From: Cymbidium sinense
Lineage: Eukaryota; Streptophyta; Magnoliopsida; Asparagales; Orchidaceae
Assembly (NCBI GenBank): GCA_021442155.1
Contig: CM038215.1
Span: 213,460,982 to 213,524,981 of the forward strand
Direction of reading: 5' to 3'
Length of the DNA stretch: 64,000 nt
In this document: piece after piece, positions 1-12,937 of the stretch
Position numbering within the stretch: the first letter of the stretch is position 1
How the letters are laid out: each line of letters begins with the position of its first letter
Notes under the pieces: generated by a model
Told to the model about the DNA's origin: nothing
Databases searched by the model: none
Seen by the model: the letters and a program-made list of their open reading frames with translations, nothing else
Made by a program: the position numbers and the translations under genes

Positions 1-1279
1 TGACATGCTTTATGCTTCCTTGAATATACATGTCGTTGGATTTTTTATTTTTTTTATCGAAATATTTAACATAAACATAAGTTTGCGTACAAGCTTATTA
101 ATATCTTATTTGGGTTTGATTCCTCATGCAATCCTGAATAATACACATTTTTTTATAAGACTGATATTATTGTTATCTCCTAAAATTATTACATAATAGT
201 AACATATTAATTACTACTATAACAATAACATTTTAGAATTTTGTGGAAGAGATAATAAACTTATCCATTTAGATTAAAGTTATACTTTTAGAATCACCAA
301 AAAAAAAATCATTCCTTTTTCTTATTCTAAATCTTCCTCATATCGTTTCAGGGTTTTAACTTAATTAATATAATTATAAAATTACATATATATGTATATA
401 GTTCAATTAAATTTAATTACTTGATTTTTCCTTTTGATTTCCTTATTTCAATTCTACTAGCATTAACATGTTTAAAATCTAATTTTAATAACTATATACA
501 TGTATTTATTATCTATTATAGTTTCTAGAAATGTTTATATATATATACGCACATTTAATTAGCTCACTCCTCTTCTAAACTATTTGTTGCCTTTTAAAAA
601 ATGAAACTAGGATTTAATGGTTTGTATTTATTTCATGCTCTTATTCTTATATGCTACGCACACATATATATAAAATCGTTACTTGAAATCTTCCCACTAA
701 TTCTTTTTCTTGAGCTTATTAATTTCGTTTGGCAAATTCCGTCATAAAACTGCGACAACCCTCCTAGCTAGCAGCTTCCATCTTCCGTCCAGCCAATAGG
801 CCCGAAATTTTTTTTTCTCTCTCCCTACTCTCGCATGATGTGCTGGCACAGAGAAAATGGGAGGCTGAATAGAGGAATTAAGGAAAAGAATGGGAATTGC
901 TGTCTTATTATTATACAAATTAATTAAATTATTTAATATTATTTTGCTTTTAATCACCACCCTTAATTTTCTCTGCATGTTGATTTTGGTGGAAGATAGT
1001 CAAGTCTATAGTAATTATAGATTAGGTTAATAATTTACTTAAACATATATGAAATTATAATTGAATAATTTATTAAATTGATTTATTTAACTATTTTAAT
1101 TAATAATTTATAATGTATCATATGCACACACACATTATATATATATATATATATATATAATCATTTTAATCATAATAAAATGTAGAATTTTGTGAAAATG
1201 TATAGGATGATTTTGAGATGTATGAAAATGAGGTATAATTTAAAATGCGTAATTTGATTTGCATTTATGATATTTTGGA
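1..1279. other. AT-rich intergenic or repeat-derived DNA, no gene
   Basis: I see no coding exon, RNA gene or clear element end here. The stretch is strongly AT-rich, with a CA/TA microsatellite at about 1,126-1,159. The short open frames are in AT-rich sequence and match nothing I recognise. The right edge merges into the LTR-derived segment that starts near 1,280. Confidence 0.6.
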
Positions 1280-1870
1280 GTATTATAAATGGCACCATAA
1301 AAAGAGCGAATTTGACTGAGACCCTCTGATTGGGTGTTTTTTTCATTAATGATACCATTTAATAGCATCCTGTATGTTCTCTAATAACTCTACCTCATTA
1401 AGTTGTGAATCATAGAGTGTATTTGATAGGATATAGAATTCTTTATTAGTTAATGTTGATTTGAAATTATTTTCTTAGATAAACATTCACTTCAGATTTG
1501 TAATATTCTTATGGACAAAGCAAATCATAATTGTTGATAAGGATCTTTTAGTTATGTTGGGCCAACTACCTCTTTGACTAAATTGATCATTTATAAATAT
1601 TTGGGGTGATGAAATATGTGATATTTATCGAGCTCATCATCATCCCCCCATCCAAGATATGATAATAAAATTTCTTAATTTAAAACCAAATGCAATTATT
1701 TTATAGAGAAAACAACTCTAAATTCCCATATTTTCTATTCCTCTTAAGCATTGTGTGAGTTTAAGTGGGCGTTTTCATTCAAATTGAAGAGAAAGAGGTT
1801 TTAGGGCATTGATTTTTAAGTAAATTTTAAAACTCAAAATTTTGTATTTAATTTCTTCTTCTGTAGGTCA
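1280..1870 (+). repeat. Decayed fragment of the large Tat/Ogre-type LTR (copy D)
   Basis: This stretch lines up by eye with the 3' part of the large LTRs at about 31,860-32,340 and 48,060-48,480. Shared landmarks in the same order are a GGCACCATAA block, a GATACCATTTAAT/GACACCATTAAAT block, a GTGTATTTGAT block, and a CATCATCATCCCCCC block followed by an AATAATAAA(A/T)TT tract. It has many substitutions, mostly towards A/T, as expected of an old copy. No flanking target duplication was found, and the upstream part of the LTR is not recognisable. The orientation is that of the giant element at 43-64 kb. Confidence 0.6.
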
Positions 1871-2464
1871 AATCGAAGACTCATATCGTTGATCTTGGGT
1901 CCAGTCAAGAATGAATTGAAGTCCTTTGATGTCAATCTTGGTTTCAATAAGAGATGAAAAACTTCCCTCCATCGATCTTCGGTCCAGAGTAAGAGAGGAG
2001 CGGTGATTGAGCTAAATTTTATAAAATTTCAGCATTGTTAAGTTATTATACTACTAAATTTTGTGAAATTTATTAGACTAAAATTGTTACACAAAATTAA
2101 GATCAAAGTAAAAGAAATGGTTGAACCATGAATTATAAAACAAAATAGCTTATAATTTCCAATGATTTGAGTTAGAATAACTCGTTAATTGTTTGATCTT
2201 TCACTCTTGCATTAAAATGATATAATCTAACAAAAAATTATAAAACATGGGGATTTAAATTTAAATCATTTAATTATTTGATGAATTTAAACATATTTAT
2301 GAATAAAAAATATTTAGTTCACTCACTGAAAGATGCTACAAAATACAAAAAATGTAGCGTCTCTTTCTTTATTTTATGGATGAAAGTATTCGCATAAATA
2401 TGAGTGCGAACAATTATTGATTACTTAATTAATTCGGAACAAGTCTAAATGTAGTACAACCAAT

Positions 2465-2620
2465 ATTAATTGGATCAAAGATTCATCTTAAACATAAAGG
2501 AGATTGAATCAAAGATTTATCTCAAATATTGAATCAAAGATTCATCTTAAACATAAAAAAAGAAATTGAATTAAGGCTTCATTTCAAATAATAAAGGAGA
2601 TTGAATCAAAGATAAAATAG
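2465..2620. repeat. Degenerate short tandem repeat, about 26-37 bp
   Basis: The core GAATCAAAGATTCATCTTAA recurs near 2,473, 2,506, 2,532, 2,568 (as GAATTAAGG) and 2,603, separated by variants of AACATAAAGGAGATT. Spacing is 33, 26, 35-37 and 35 bases. It lies directly before the 60-bp array and may belong to the same repeat-rich zone of a retrotransposon untranslated region. Confidence 0.7.
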
Positions 2621-2638
2621 AATCATGGCCTTTTAATG

Positions 2639-3235
2639 GATGTAAGTCCAACATATGTGCATAGAAATCCACTACACTAGTCTTTCAATGGATGTAACTC
2701 CAATATATATTTGCAAGGCGATTTCACATTAATCCCGATCAAACTAACTCATTAAGTGAACTTCACATGTAATACATTTTTTAATAGATGTAAGTCCAAT
2801 ATGTGTTTTCAAGACGAATACTATTCAGATGAATGGTTTTCCAAGGGATGTAAGGCCATTCATTTAATCTAGGCATTCTTAGTCATTTGTCCCCACAATT
2901 AGTCTTGACATTGCAATGAATGTAAGACTAACTCATGTTTGTAAAAAAAATTAAACCCATGCTTTAAAATTGACATTCCAATAGATGTAAGTTCAACAAT
3001 AGTTCGTAAGGCGGTCTCCAAAAATTTGGCATTCCAAATAATGTAAGCTTAGTCATCGTCTGCAAAACAGACCCCACACATATAATATATGACTTTCTAA
3101 TAGATGTAAGTCCAACCTATGTTTGCAAATCAAATATCACTTATTTAATGATGACATTCCAATAATCTCAATGCTTTTTTGCAAGACAGACTTCATTCAT
3201 ATAATAATTGGCATTTCAATCGATGAACACTTTGA
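2639..3235. repeat. Degenerate tandem array, monomer about 60 bp, about ten copies
   Basis: The core GATGTAAGTCCAACATATG, usually preceded by CATTCCAATA and followed by TTTGCAAGACAGAC, recurs at about 2,639, 2,691, 2,787, 2,847, 2,919, 2,984, 3,040, 3,103, 3,162 and 3,221. Most intervals are 52-72 bases, with one of 96. Copies differ at many positions. No open frame runs through the array. Its type matches the variable tandem repeats that Tat/Ogre elements carry between pol and the 3' LTR. That origin is inference, because no pol remains beside it. Confidence 0.8.
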
Positions 3236-3734
3236 ATAGTAATTTGAATTACTGGTGGAAGCAAACATATCCACCACTAATAATTTTTAGCTGCTCAAAT
3301 TGGTCAAAAAAAAAATTCTTAAGGAGCTATAAAGAAGTATTTCTGGGATAAACATATACAATTTATTAAACAAGAGTGACCAAGAAAAGAGAAAATCGTC
3401 TCCTCCAAAATTTATGAAGTCTTGAATGCGTAAAAAGTAGGAACTTTTAGAGAAGAATTAATAAATTGGTGAAGCAAGTCATCAATCGAATGAATTCATA
3501 TCCTATAGGAGGCAGAAGCATCGAAAAATATCAAGTTTGTTTCGAGCAAAGCTCAAGGCCTAGAGTTCTATTATTTAGTGAACACTGATAATGAGCCCTT
3601 AAGTACAAGTTACTTTATGGCCAGTAGTTGAAAGTCTCCGATAATCATCTCTAAAGAAGCAATACCAACCACCCCATTTCAATGCTTTCGGTGAACACCA
3701 GGGTGTAATATATGAGATACATTCCTGTACTGCA
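3236..3734. other. Repeat-derived spacer, nothing recognised
   Basis: This follows the 60-bp array and precedes the truncated LTR. I see no open coding frame, element terminus or RNA gene. It may be the remainder of the same untranslated zone. Confidence 0.45.
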
Positions 3735-4521
3735 AATTGTGATTTATTTATTTTTTCTTGCGTTGAATAATAGCAGAATCTTTAGATCGTATTGTCACTT
3801 TGTCATTTTATAAAATTAAGCGATTCTTGTTAGTTATGAATTAATATGTATAGCTTTATAATTGTATGCTATGAATGTGTATGTTGAAAGTGGAATTCAC
3901 CCCATTATGGTATTGGTTGGGGACCCGTGCACGAAAAAGGCTAATGAAATTGGCAAATGGTAATGGTTACTTATCCTTTGGATGAGTTTTAGTAAAGACT
4001 TTCTTTTGGTAAAGGTTTATACGACGACTCCTAAAATGGATGATAAATGTAAAAGTAAAAGTTCACACGAAATGTTCATTTGTACATACTTCCTATATGT
4101 TTGATTATTTGAACAATTTCTTTTATGTACATGTTATAACAACTGCATCTTAGTCCTACTGCTGTTTCTTAGTGTAACAGTATAATTGACCCATTAAACT
4201 ATATTCAATTATTAATTATTTATTTTTTTTCAAGTAACCATTCTAATTAGATGGATAATATAAGGGATGGTTATATTTATCGCTGTAGAGAGATTTCAGG
4301 AGATAGGTAATTATGTCAGTTATTTTGATTTATATTTAAATTATATTTCATATGAATTTTATTAGTATATATATTTGTGGACAAATTGTTAAATAATTTG
4401 TAAATTGTAGTGACTCTTATATGATTGGAGATTTTTTTAAGTTTATAAATGTTACGTAATGTTTTCTTTTATCCCGTCGGCCAGATACATTTTCTTGGTA
4501 TTAAGCTCGGGTTGTGTGACA
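3735..4521 (+). repeat. Truncated LTR (3' part), inverted relative to 37,414-38,130
   Basis: The sequence matches the reverse complement of 37,414-38,130 over its whole length. Shared blocks include GTTATGAATTAATATG, ATAATTGTATGCTAT, GACAAATTGTTAAATAATTTG and CATATGATTGGAGATTTT-like segments. It ends in TGTGTGACA at 4,521, corresponding to the TGTCACC terminus of the right copy. The left end is not a TG terminus, so about 1.2 kb of the LTR is missing. It ends about 90 bases before the - strand gypsy element. Confidence 0.7.
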
Positions 4522-4609
4522 ATTGAATTGTCTATCAAGTTGATTACCTTGTCTATTACCAAAGTAAAAATAAGTAATTAGATTATCAATGTGAGTAGAA
4601 TCCACTTCT

Positions 4610-6424
4610 TGTCACACTCCAAATGACCCACTACTGATACAGGATCGATCGAAGTGTAGAGAATGGGATGACTCGATTACATAGATTCCAGTGCGTTCGC
4701 ACGTCTTCTTGAACGAGCGAGTGAAAATTGTATCTAATCAATCATCACAAAATTTAAAATTCATATCTTCTAATTCATATCACCAAATTGGAGCGTGAAA
4801 ATCTTTAAGTTTATCATGCATCTGAGCATTAAAGCGTCGATTATTAAAGTTTTATGCGTCAAAAGTTTTTAATCTTAAAATTATCTGACCAGCGTACAAA
4901 TCAACAAAAGCGGTTGATTCTACCGTCTTTTCAGAATTATCAGCGGTAACATCGTAAAATTTAAAACAGTGAGATCGATAATATCTTAAAGTAAAACAGG
5001 AAATGTATTAGAAATAATCGTGCATTATGCATTTAAAATTTGCGTAAAGGTAAAAGTGGTAATAAACTATCGAGAAATGTAACGATATCTTTGTAGATTA
5101 GTATTGTATCGATAATTTGTCGTTCATAGAATTAGTTTATTTATTGATTATTTAATGAAGGCGATTTCAGGTTATATATCAAATCATTTTCACAGAAATC
5201 TTATTTATAATTATAGATTTTGACTTTTCATAGAATTAATCACGACTGTCGACTAAAAGAGAAGGTAAAGGCGGTAGGAGCAAATCTCTTTTGCTAACGG
5301 CAGGTTGGTTAAATTTCAGCGGCTGACGCCGATGAGTCGGGAATCTTAAGATCCCTGTTAAATCTTTCATCTCGTCGAGCTTTTCTTTTGCTCTGCGGAT
5401 ATATATAACATGTCTTCTCGTAATTTTTCACGTTTTACATTTATCGCATTCTTTTATTTGATTAATAATCGTGTTTTAAAACATTTATATAAAATCATAT
5501 GTTATTAAAGAAAATGAAAGCGAGCTTATAATCATTATTATCTTAGGTCAGTAATGGCGTTTATAATTCGTATAATATGGAGAAATATTTATATGTTATT
5601 CATCTGATTTATAAAATCGGTAAAGCAGTGGCATCTGTGGGTATAAGCGAATTTAAATTAACATTATATCTACGCGCCGATTAATACAGGCGGGTGATGT
5701 CTTCTACGTTTCTGAGTCATGATAATTGAATTACTTCGAATACATGAAACTCATAAATACATTTAACGATAGTATCACAGCAAAACTGCGTCTTACGCAT
5801 TGATGTCTCATATATAATCTTTGAAACGGGAACCGACTCCGTAATCTTACTCAATAAATTGCGATTAAATTAATAAAATTAACAAAATCTTAAATCCATT
5901 CTAATACACAAAATTTTGCAACTCACTACGATTACGGAACACATGCATTTACGCACAGGAAGGCTGAAGGAAAAAGGAATAAGGAAAGAAATTCAAACGC
6001 CTGAACTCCTAGGTTCCCCGTCGGCGGACCGAGGCAGAAGCGTCGGTTCAGACTTCCCAACCGTCACGATTTACCCTGACCGGTTCAGGCGGCGGCGATC
6101 GGCGGGTCAGCGGCCGGCGCGGGATTCCGGCTCGTCGTTGGCGTCGTGAGCGGACTCAATCAGCGGCGGTTTATGGCAGAATCTGATCGCCACGGGAGGC
6201 GGCACTCCTGTCGACGAAGGCGGTTCTGGTAGAGGAAAGGAGGAAATTATTGCGGCGGAGGAAATGAAATAAGGAAGGCTGGGAGATTACCTTCCTTGAT
6301 CCATACAGCGTTAAATCCTTAATCCATGCAGTAAGTGAGTTCTTCTAATTTATAATCTCTGATAACGACGGATTAATTAGATAAAATAAAATTAATTAGG
6401 AAATAAGCTAAATTGGATATTACA
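4610..6424 (-). repeat. 3' LTR of the - strand gypsy element
   Basis: The termini are TG...CA on either reading (TGTCACAC at 4,610, ATTACA at 6,424). It pairs with about 10,552-12,210. Shared blocks include CGTCTTCTTGA, AAATTTAAAATTCATATCTTCT, GAAAATCTTTAAGTTTAT and ACACAAAATTTTGCAACTC. The pyrimidine run just inside (ATTTCCCC, from 6,425) is the complement of the polypurine tract that primes plus-strand synthesis, which fixes the orientation. Confidence 0.8.
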
Positions 6425-9400
6425 ATTTCCCCTTCTAAAAAAAATTATCCTCGAAATTTCTTCTCAATCATTCGAACAGGAAGGGAAACTTACGTCTGTC
6501 TTGTTAAACCTCCAGCTTCTTTGATTGGTGCGTGCATTTAATTTTAATATAGGAAATTTATACATTTGTAATCTCTTGTGATTTCAAAATCTTTTAAACT
6601 CCGATCATAAGTCAAATCGGTTGTATTTCAAACTTTGTATATGGAATCTTACGCTGCATCATGTCCATTTTCTCGATATTGAAATGTGAAAGGCGTTGTG
6701 AATACGTGATTCATGGGTAGGGCTTAAGCCATATTGTCAATCCGATGATTTCAAAGGTCACATATATAGGGCTTAATTTACCTCATTGACTAAATCTACT
6801 AATTCACTTTCATAGGTTTAACTTTCAAAAATACAAATTCTTGACTTGAAATTCTGGTGATCTTTAAGTCGTATCTTACTGGCGGCGATCACGGCGACTT
6901 TCAATCTATCGCGATTAATCGATTTTCTACGTAGCTCGACCAACTCACGGGCCTGCTGTCTTTCTCTCTTGACCCAACTTAATGGAGTTACACTTTCGAT
7001 ATAGTCTTCATACGAATGATATGAATAATAGATTGGTATTATTGTAGCAAACTTCGATCATAGGGATATGATCTTCATTACTTTCAAAATCTAAAACAGT
7101 CTGACAAATCCTCAGGACTTGAATTGTTCTTTCGATTGTCATCGGTCGAGGATAAAAAAGGCGTACTTAAGTGTAGCGTGCTGAACTCTCGAATTCCATT
7201 CCATGATCGGAAGTAAATCTATCATGTCGAGGCGATCACGGAGCAATGAAGTCTGATTTCTTTAACGTATAATCTGATGATTTATCGGAATCATGCGTTT
7301 AGGTAAGAAATGAGGCGACTTGGTCATCATCATATGACAGGATCTTATCGGCGCTTAGATCAGGAAATCATAACAAAATCCATTGTAATTTCTTCCCTTT
7401 ACTCGGGTATAGGTAATGGTAGCGTAATCTATCTTTTGATGCTCGAACTTTTGAGGCGTTTAGAGACATATTCGGTATGTCTTTCTTCATCTGCGACCCA
7501 AAATGTTAAATCTTTATACATTTTGAACTACACCGGATGAATAGTATATCGCACGATGAGCCTCGTAAAATTTTTGTCTCAATCACATCACTATGCCGTA
7601 ATTGTGAATTCTTTGAATAACACCCTACACCTGATAAAATTACTTAGTTTGAATTTGTTGATGAATTCGATATCCACGTCCGATTTACGAACTTTGATTC
7701 ATCGAATAAAGTTGATTCTTGTCGATTGATATAAATCGTATCCTGAATCTTAGCTGTAAACAATTCGATCGGCTCGACTTTTGAGTAATAATCCGTGGCA
7801 TTTCCATGGACTTGCGACTTAATCATCGGGTCATTAACTTTACGGACAATCTTGAATATTTAAATCATAATCTTTAATGAACTGGCTTCTTTGTCTTGAT
7901 TGATTCTTTTGTGTAAAGATATATTTAAGACTCGATGATCGATAAAAAATTTAGTATACAAATAATGTCTCCAAATTTTAAGAGCAAAATCGTTCTTAAC
8001 TCTAGATCATGCGCGGGATAATTTCTTTCGTGAGGTTTTAATTGTCGAGCGTAAGCAATTACTTTCTATGTTACGCGTTAAAACAACCCAAACTTTTAAA
8101 GATGATCTAAATATTTAGAATCTCGTCCACAATGGAATAAAGCGGGTGCGATGGTGAATCTTTTGGTTGAAAACTCTACTCGCGTTAGTTGTCAATTTGG
8201 AATTTTTCTTTTGATAAATTAGAGAGCGTTCTGATATGAAAATCTCTTGACAAACTTTGTAATAATCTGCTAGCGAAAAGCTGAGCTTGATAACATTCTT
8301 GGGTCAGAATTCTAAAATTCTTCTTTTCGAGGATCAGCCGAAATTTGATAATGCGCAGAAATCGACTATGTATCATCAAAATTCGCATTTTGAAAATTTG
8401 GCGTATAATTGATTTGTCTTATATTTCTAAGCAATCTTTGGATGATTTGCGTATCTTATTGGGTTTAGAATAAATCGAATATCGTCGATAAAGATGATAT
8501 GGCCCATTAGGATTTGAAAACCATTCATTAAGTCCATAAAGGCTGCGGGAGGCATTAGTTAAAAAATGGCATATGAAATTCATAATGTCATACATGGTTT
8601 CAAAAGCTGTTTTAAAATATCGGCATCTTTAACTAACGATGATATCAGGATCTCGGATCGATTCGGAAAATCTGATGATAGCTCAATTCAATCATCATGG
8701 TAGTGGATACTTTTGATTGTTATTTTATTTAACTCCATGTAATCAATCTGTCCATAGACATCTTTTCTTAACAAATAATGCTTGGTGCTCGCGGTGAGTT
8801 CTTTGGTATAAATCCTTTTTGCATCGATTCACGCGACACTTCAATTCTTCAATTCGGGGCCGTCAGGAGATTTATGTATAGAAGTTGTCTGGGGTTGTAC
8901 ATCGATCCCAAACTCCACTTCGTGTTGGTGGCCCAGTAATTAATTCCGAAAATCTCGGAAATTGAAGCGGGAATATTTTTACAAACACTTATTCAACATA
9001 ATTTGGCAAAATCTGATTTCGCTTCTTAAATATTTACTCAATTTATCTTAATCGAAGAAGCGGCTTACTGAGAAAAATAAAATGATTTTTCAGGGCATGA
9101 AAAATTTCTCTCTTCGTTGATTGTTGCAAAGTATTTGATCAACGATCCATACAGTATAACGTCGAAATGTCGATTGGTAAGATAATTAGTTAGTAAGAAA
9201 TTGTTAACAAGTTCTGTTGTCTTTATTGTCCAGGAAAGGCGTCAGCGTGTCAAGTGAAATAAATAGCGTCGTAGTAAAGCTAAAAGGAATCGAAATGAGC
9301 GAATCTGACGCGAACAAAGCGAAATGATCACGAAATTTTAAGCATACGACGCACTTCATTTGATTCTCGCTTCGGGTGATGACAAAACTCGGCTTTTCTT

Positions 9401-10551
9401 GGAGGGTTGGTTTTCTGTATGAGTTTCTCCTTTTCTTGAATTGAAGGTTTTCAGCGTGTGTTCTGGCTTCAAAACTTTCTTTGTTGACCGTCGCGATAAT
9501 TGAATGATTTTATATCCTTCTTCTCGATGGGCAATCATTGCGATGTGACACCCATCAGCATTTCGATCCGTGACGTTATTGAAATGTCTTTTCTTTATCA
9601 TGAAATAGGTTTTTTAATTGAATTTGTTTTATGTCATTAATTTAAATTCTTCTTAGAGAAATCGGCTTTCGTTCAAACTTTTGCGCTTTTCTTGACATTT
9701 GTTTGGAAAAGTTCAACTCATTTTGATTCTCAGCTTGGCCTTTTATTGCGAGGCTATATCGAATGGTATTGTCGATCTTAATTGATCTTTGAAATTCTAG
9801 CGTTCTTCATGTCTTGATATAATGTGAGCGTATCAGAAAGAGAAGTGAACTTCGACTTCATCTTGCATTATAGTTTTGATCGCGAATTAGATTGAAAAAT
9901 TTGTCTTGTAAAGCAGTGGTGATGGTGGAATAAAGCCGTCGAATCTTTTGACAAATCATCATTTGATCGTGTAATAGGTATGCATTTCAAATCTTTCAGT
10001 GTTGAGCACCACCACCTTTCGCCTCCCAATATAAAGTAGCGTCTTACTCTTACGTTTTGAGGCAAATCATCATCCGAATTTTTTCAATTTTAAGCGACCA
10101 ATCTTGTATATGGGATCGCGGCTCGCGAATCTTGGTGGTTTGAGCGATTGAAATATCTCAATATTGATCACGAACCGAGCTTCGGATATGCCCCTTAGTC
10201 ATGATTTTTTTAGATCTTGCATCAGATACTTGTGTCAATTTGACCTTCTGATTCATCGGATCTCACCACTACAGGTTGTATTTACTCTGTTAGAATTATC
10301 TCGGCAGTATAGTTGAGTGCGTAGTAGTCAGGGGACCCGTTTAACCTACGGCATCTTAGATGTCGTAATTCTGAATTGTTTATTTGATACATTTTTATTA
10401 AATATCATACATGCATGAAGTTAAGAACATATGGATTCTAACAAAATTAATCGTCTATAGCTCTATTGATCGATTCAAACTTATTAAATCAAATCATGCT
10501 TCATTCTTGTGCTCGGATCTTATTGCTCACGGCCTTATTGCTCGATCTCTA
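6425..10551 (-). pseudogene. Broken gag-pol interior of the - strand gypsy element
   Basis: On the - strand this would encode Gag, protease, reverse transcriptase, RNase H and integrase, the proteins that package, copy and insert the element. The best-supported piece is the RNase H region at about 7,860-8,110, identical in long words to the + strand copy (for example the words translating to ILLLKFGD and IYLYTKES). The pre-integrase segment near 7,644-7,826 has a plausible DESK...FVNR stretch. Stops and frameshifts occur every 50-80 codons, so no product is expected. The domain order agrees with the orientation set by the polypurine tract. Confidence 0.6.
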
Positions 10552-12210
10552 CGCACAGGGACCCCTGGCGCTTATTAGGGTCGATCGAGAATGTAATAAT
10601 AGGATATTCGATTAGACGATTATGACGTTCCGCGTCTTCTTGAGCAGTAAGTGAAATTTGTAATCAATCATCCTGAAATTTAAAATTCATATCTTCTTAA
10701 TTCATATCCCGATTGGGCATGAAAATCTTTAAGTTTATAAATCATCTAAAGGCGTCGATATTAAAGTTTTATGCGTGCGAAAAATTTTTTAATCTTAAAT
10801 CTTACAGCTGTATCACAAGCTTATCATAACTTCGCGAAATTATCAGCGGTAGCGTCGTAAAATTTAAAGGCTGAGATCGATAATCTTAAAGTAAAGCCGA
10901 GAATAAGGCGTTAGAACAATCGTGCGTATACGTTTAAAATTTGCGTAAAGGTAAAGTGGTATCGTGATATGAAACAATATCTTTGTAGATTAATCTTTGT
11001 ATCGATAATTTGTCGTTCATAGAAGTCGTTTATTTATTGTTATTTAATGAAAGCGATTTCGGTTATATCGAATCGTTTTAAATCTATTTATAATTGCATG
11101 TAGGTTTTGACTTTCATACATAAGGGTGTCACGGCGTAAGTTGAAGGTAAAGCGGTAGGAATCATCTGTTACACAGACAGGTTAGATTTTCAGCGGCTCG
11201 ATGTTAGAGTCGGAATCTTAAGATCACTATTAAAGGCTCATGTCGAGCTTTTCTTTTATCTGCTGATATCATAACGTAGTCTTACATCATTTTTTCGGCA
11301 TTCTGTTTTCAGCATTCTATTTAACGATTAATAATCGTGTTTTAAAAGCATTTAGTATAAAAATCATATCTTTATTAAAGAAAATGACTAGCGGCATAAT
11401 CGTTATACATCTCAGTAATGGCGTTTATAATTCGTATAATATGTGAAATATCATATATTTTTAAATGATTTATAAGAATCGGTAGAAACGATTGGCGTAT
11501 ATGGGTATAGAAGCGAATTTAAATTAGATTATATCTCGCCGATTAATGCAGGTGTCATTGATGTCTTTCCGCGTTCGGGTACGTACATAATTGAATTACT
11601 CTTACGAATACATCATTTAACATGATAGTATCGAGCAAAAGCGCATTCTGCGAAATTGATGTCTCCTTATATAATCTTTGAAACACGGGCTTAGCATTTC
11701 GGCGTAATCTTAAGCTACGTCCGATAGTGCGATTAAATTAACATAAAATTAACAAACTAATACACAAAATTTTGCAACTCTAATAGATTCGGAACTCCTG
11801 CAAGGGAAGGCTGCGTGAAGGAAAAAGAATAAGGAAAGAAATTGACAACAGAACTCCACTAGGTTCCTCGATTGGCGGACCAGGGAATCCGATCGGTTCG
11901 ACTTCTTCGTCGATTTACCTTCTGAGACAGCGGCGGTTCGGGAAGGGGGGGGGAGAAAGGCGTCGTGGATCGAGTCCGTGAGGATTCGACCGCATTAGCA
12001 AAAGAGCTGTCCCGAAAGCGGCCAACGGCGGTTCAAAGCGAAAAGAATTATCAGCTGAGGAAATGAAATAAAAGCTGCGAGATTACCTTCCTTATCATTC
12101 TCGTTAAATCCTTAACGGCCATGTGCTAAGTAAAGTGAGTTTCAGATTATAATCTTCGATAGCAATGATTAATTAGATAAAATTAGAAATAAGCTAAATT
12201 GGATATTACA
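10552..12210 (-). repeat. 5' LTR of the - strand gypsy element
   Basis: Partner of the LTR at 4,610-6,424. The right end ATTACA at 12,210 is exact. The left end is damaged, and I place it near 10,552 in GGGACCCCTGGCG. The expected primer site, complementary to tRNA-Met, should lie just left of it; only TTGTGCTCGGATCTTATTGC-like remnants are visible at about 10,507-10,530. The two LTRs differ mainly by small insertions and deletions. Confidence 0.65.
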
Positions 12211-12215
12211 CTTCT

Positions 12216-12893
12216 GGTTGTATGTTGATTGATTCCAAATTAGTTCTTTTTTATCCAAATTAATGTTATCACAGATTTGATTTTACTTATTTAACAGCTC
12301 ATTTGATTTTTTATAGTCTTATTTTCATCCCTTTCATAATAAATTACTCTGATAATTAGCCTCACTTCTATGTGATATGTTGTCATAGCCCAAAGCTTTA
12401 ATACCAATTTAATGTAAGATTACTCGTCATTAAGGTTTATTAATGCATCTAATATAAATTTGCAGTATGATTTCATGCATGAAAATTGTGGATTCACATA
12501 TAACAAACCACATAAAGTTAACGACATAATGAATTTAATTTCTATAAATTAGATTTTTTGCATTTTAATTTTTGATCAAATCAATAGTCTTAAATAAGTT
12601 GTCAAATTATGTAGATGAAGTAGAACAAGAAATGAAATGCCAAATAGGAGTGTAAACAAGCTTGAGCTTGAGCGAACATAACTCTTGTTCATGTTCGGCT
12701 AGTTTGAAATTTGTTTTTTTGTTATGTTCTAGTTTATATATCGAGAGCGAAATATCTTGTTACTCGTTTAACGAAAGCAGCGAGAACACGTTAATTCATG
12801 ACAACAACTTTTGACGAAGGAGGATTCAGCGCAATCTTTTTTGCATGAAGTTTTAGCATTTTCGCATTTGTGATATATAAATGTGTTTGTATG

Positions 12894-12937
<44 letters not shown>

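Larger units (their letters stand above)
4605..12215 (-). mobile_element. Ty3/gypsy retrotransposon, Tekay/Del-like, - strand, with CTTCT target duplication
   Basis: Two related sequences of about 1.7-1.8 kb flank a 4.1 kb interior. The left one opens TGTCACAC at 4,610 and both end GGATATTACA (6,424 and 12,210). Read on the - strand the element therefore starts TGTAATATCC and ends GTGTGACA. The five bases before it (4,605-4,609) and after it (12,211-12,215) are both CTTCT, a 5-bp target duplication. The interior at about 7,860-8,110, reverse complemented, matches the RNase H region of the + strand element near 18,230-18,500 almost word for word. No frame is intact. Interior length is about the same as in the + strand copy (4.2 kb). 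Confidence 0.85.

Noticed and set aside
4610..12210. Repeat-induced point mutation as the cause of broken frames
   Set aside because: That process is fungal and gives C to T changes; here the damage is mostly indels and CpG is retained.
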